Positions 46,539-48,003 of a stretch of DNA of 48,003 nt are shown here, piece by piece. Position 1 is the stretch's first letter, and each line of letters begins with the position of its first letter. The notes beneath the pieces were generated by a model. It made no database searches. It saw nothing but the letters and a program-made list of their open reading frames with translations, and was not told the origin of the DNA. The stretch is from the NCBI GenBank assembly GCA_020722765.1, contig DYKD01000019.1, positions 1 to 48,003 on the forward strand, in the 5' to 3' direction. Position numbers and translations under genes: made by a program. This stretch comes from Brevinema andersonii. Lineage in GTDB: Bacteria > Spirochaetota > DYKD01.

Positions 46539-46567
46539 TTGACTTTCAAATCCTTTAGGCGTATATT
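46539..46567 (+). promoter_or_regulatory. candidate promoter of the secreted orphan
   Basis: TTGACT (46539-46544) and TATATT (46562-46567) are exactly 17 bases apart and lie 23 bases before the ATG at 46591. Both hexamers are near consensus, making this among the best promoter matches in the window. Confidence 0.6.
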
Positions 46568-46590
46568 CCAAATGGATTATGGAGGTTTCC

Positions 46591-47121
46591 ATGAGGAAAA
46601 CCAATGTTTTTGTGATATTCTTTATCATCTTGATTGTTTCAAGCATGATTGCAGGAGCTCATTCAAGCTCCACACTGAACCCAAACATGTCAGGCTGGTC
46701 AATTCAACCAGATTTGAATAATAATAAGATTATATCCAAAAATCAATATATCATGAGTTACACAACTTTTGGGAAAAGTTCCTTTTTGTTGAATAGTTGG
46801 CAAAGCACTTTTTCCTCGATTGTTTCTCCTTTTACAACAGTCGCTTTTATGGTTTCCATGAACAGATTAGACGGGAATATGGGGTTTCGTGATGTGAAAA
46901 GCATGTTTCCTCTTTATTCCATTAGTCTGAATACGGAAAAAAAAGATGTTTCATACGGGATCCGTGTTGGTAATTCGCAAAACCTCCAGTCAGACCTTTT
47001 TTTAAAGGCAGGTCAGCCAGCCATTATTGTTCCCCAACAGATTAACGGTTATATTGAGAAATCTTTTTTCAACGGGAGTGTGACTTTCTCATTATATGGC
47101 TCTACATTTATTTCCCAATAA
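46591..47121 (+). CDS. secreted or outer-membrane protein, unrecognised
   Basis: A 176-residue protein I do not recognise. A signal peptide is clear (about 1-24, ending near IAGAHSS). The rest is rich in Ser, Asn, Phe and Tyr with alternating hydrophobic stretches, which could be beta strands, as in small outer-membrane or secreted proteins. GGAGG lies five bases before the ATG at 46591, so I choose this over the ATG at 46579. Its 3' end overlaps the MFS gene by 26 bases. No homologous motif is visible. Confidence 0.65.
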   Translation: MRKTNVFVIFFIILIVSSMIAGAHSSSTLNPNMSGWSIQPDLNNNKIISKNQYIMSYTTFGKSSFLLNSWQSTFSSIVSPFTTVAFMVSMNRLDGNMGFRDVKSMFPLYSISLNTEKKDVSYGIRVGNSQNLQSDLFLKAGQPAIIVPQQINGYIEKSFFNGSVTFSLYGSTFISQ

Positions 47122-48003
47122 GTATCTTACAGGAACAGATCCTGTCGTAAGACGCTCGCTCAGGTTGTCAGTATTTGAGGCGTGTTTATGGTCTGTCATG
47201 TTCGGCATGGGTGAGGCTTTTATAGTCCCATTTGCCTTGCATTTTAACGCTTCAACAATGCTTGTCAGTATAATGACAGCAGGCATGCATATCTCTTTTT
47301 TCATTTCCAGTCTCCTGAGTATCCAAATATTGAGATTTTCAACAGATCGAAGGAAGACTACTGCAGTCACTGTTTTTTTCCATGGTATGACCTATATATT
47401 TCTTTTTTGGACAGCGTACTACACGTCAAATCCTGTTTTCATCATTATTTTTTATATCTTAGGAATATTCATAACGAATTTGGCTATGTCTTCCTGGTTT
47501 ACATGGATGAACGATCTTATTCCTGAAAAGATACGTGGAACATACTGGGGGGGGAGGAACAAGTATGCAACCATTGTCCAGGTTGTAGCAACAATAGCCG
47601 CAGGATTCATTTTGACACATTTCAGGGGAAGAAAAGAGGACATCCTAGGTTTTGGCATCCTGTTTATGATAGCCGGTTTTTTCCGTATCCTTGGTAGTAT
47701 TGTTTTGCTTGGACAACACCATCCCAAGATGGCTCCATTGGAAGAAAAAGAGCAATTCAGTCTTTTTTCATTTATTGGAGAGATGTGGAAAACAAATCTT
47801 GGGAAATTTGTTCTTTTTAGTATGTTGTTCACTTTTGCTACAAATATTATGCCAGCTCTCATCTCTGTTCATCTTTTAAAAAGCCTGCATGTGACCTTAT
47901 GGCAGTTTGCTGTTATAAACGCTGTTTTTAGTGTTTCCATTGCCTTTTTTCTTCCGTATTGGGGACAGTTGGCAGACCGGTTCGGTAATACAAGGGTTTT
48001 TGT
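47096..48003 (+). CDS. major facilitator superfamily transporter, cut by window end
   Basis: An open frame from the ATG at 47096 (MALHLFPNKYL) that runs without a stop to the window edge, at least 302 residues. Eight or so hydrophobic helices are seen. The cytoplasmic loop WMNDLIPEKIRGTYWGGRNK matches the conserved loop 2-3 pattern of MFS proteins, and GQLADRFG is near the edge. The substrate is unknown. It begins within the secreted orphan gene, so they probably share a transcript. Confidence 0.8.
   Translation, partial: MALHLFPNKYLTGTDPVVRRSLRLSVFEACLWSVMFGMGEAFIVPFALHFNASTMLVSIMTAGMHISFFISSLLSIQILRFSTDRRKTTAVTVFFHGMTYIFLFWTAYYTSNPVFIIIFYILGIFITNLAMSSWFTWMNDLIPEKIRGTYWGGRNKYATIVQVVATIAAGFILTHFRGRKEDILGFGILFMIAGFFRILGSIVLLGQHHPKMAPLEEKEQFSLFSFIGEMWKTNLGKFVLFSMLFTFATNIMPALISVHLLKSLHVTLWQFAVINAVFSVSIAFFLPYWGQLADRFGNTRVF

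Overview
This window is the replication-origin neighbourhood of an A+T-rich bacterial chromosome. The core is the cluster dnaA-dnaN-recF-dciA-gyrB-gyrA on the minus strand, facing the rpmH-rnpA-yidD-yidC-jag-mnmE cluster on the plus strand, with parAB and two parS sites about 14 kb to the left. An LptD-like outer-membrane assembly protein, a YidC with a large periplasmic domain and an SLH-domain protein point to a diderm. A CheB/CheR signalling operon points to taxis or a related sensory system. A ferredoxin-linked 2-oxoacid oxidoreductase points to anaerobic or microaerophilic metabolism. I cannot assign a phylum from the sequence alone; the mix of SLH, LptD, DUF4175-like and DciA proteins suggests a poorly sampled deep-branching lineage.

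Layout. 1-800: a decayed D12-class DNA adenine methylase. 0.8-4.6 kb (+): U32-family tRNA hydroxylase, then prfA-prmC-ogt with overlapping stops and starts. 4.7-6.1 kb (+): a GT-B-fold glycosyltransferase-like protein. 6.1-12.2 kb (-): uvrB, PilZ, sigma-54 response regulator, cheR, cheB and a truncated CheR-like gene, apparently one operon. 12.4-14.1 kb (+): parS, parA, parB with a second parS inside parB. 14.2-14.9 kb (-): a NUDIX hydrolase and a P-loop remnant. 15.1-19.8 kb (+): proS, an SLH protein and an LptD-like protein in one tight operon. 19.8-28.3 kb (-): gyrA to dnaA. 28.5-33.0 kb (+): rpmH to mnmE. 33.0-34.8 kb (-): a metallo-beta-lactamase-fold protein and pyrD. 34.9-36.2 kb (+): a secreted, cysteine-rich GH8 enzyme. 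36.2-46.5 kb (-): a long gene run nadK-recN-ferredoxin/2-oxoacid oxidoreductase-STAS-DUF4175-like-membrane protein-rsmG. 46.6-48.0 kb (+): a secreted orphan and an MFS transporter cut by the window edge.

The most interesting signals are at the origin. The dnaN-dnaA gap carries four near-identical 9-mers of the form TTATGAACA rather than the usual TTATCCACA, and the DnaA helix-turn-helix signature that reads DHTTV in most bacteria reads THSVV here, with one residue missing. This looks like a co-varied DnaA/DnaA-box pair. Divergent dnaA and rpmH promoters share a perfect 26-bp palindrome that runs into both -35 elements. recF is split by a run of ten A residues in a way that one extra A would repair, which suggests transcript slippage or a sequence error. 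GyrA has Met where most bacteria have the quinolone-contact Ser.
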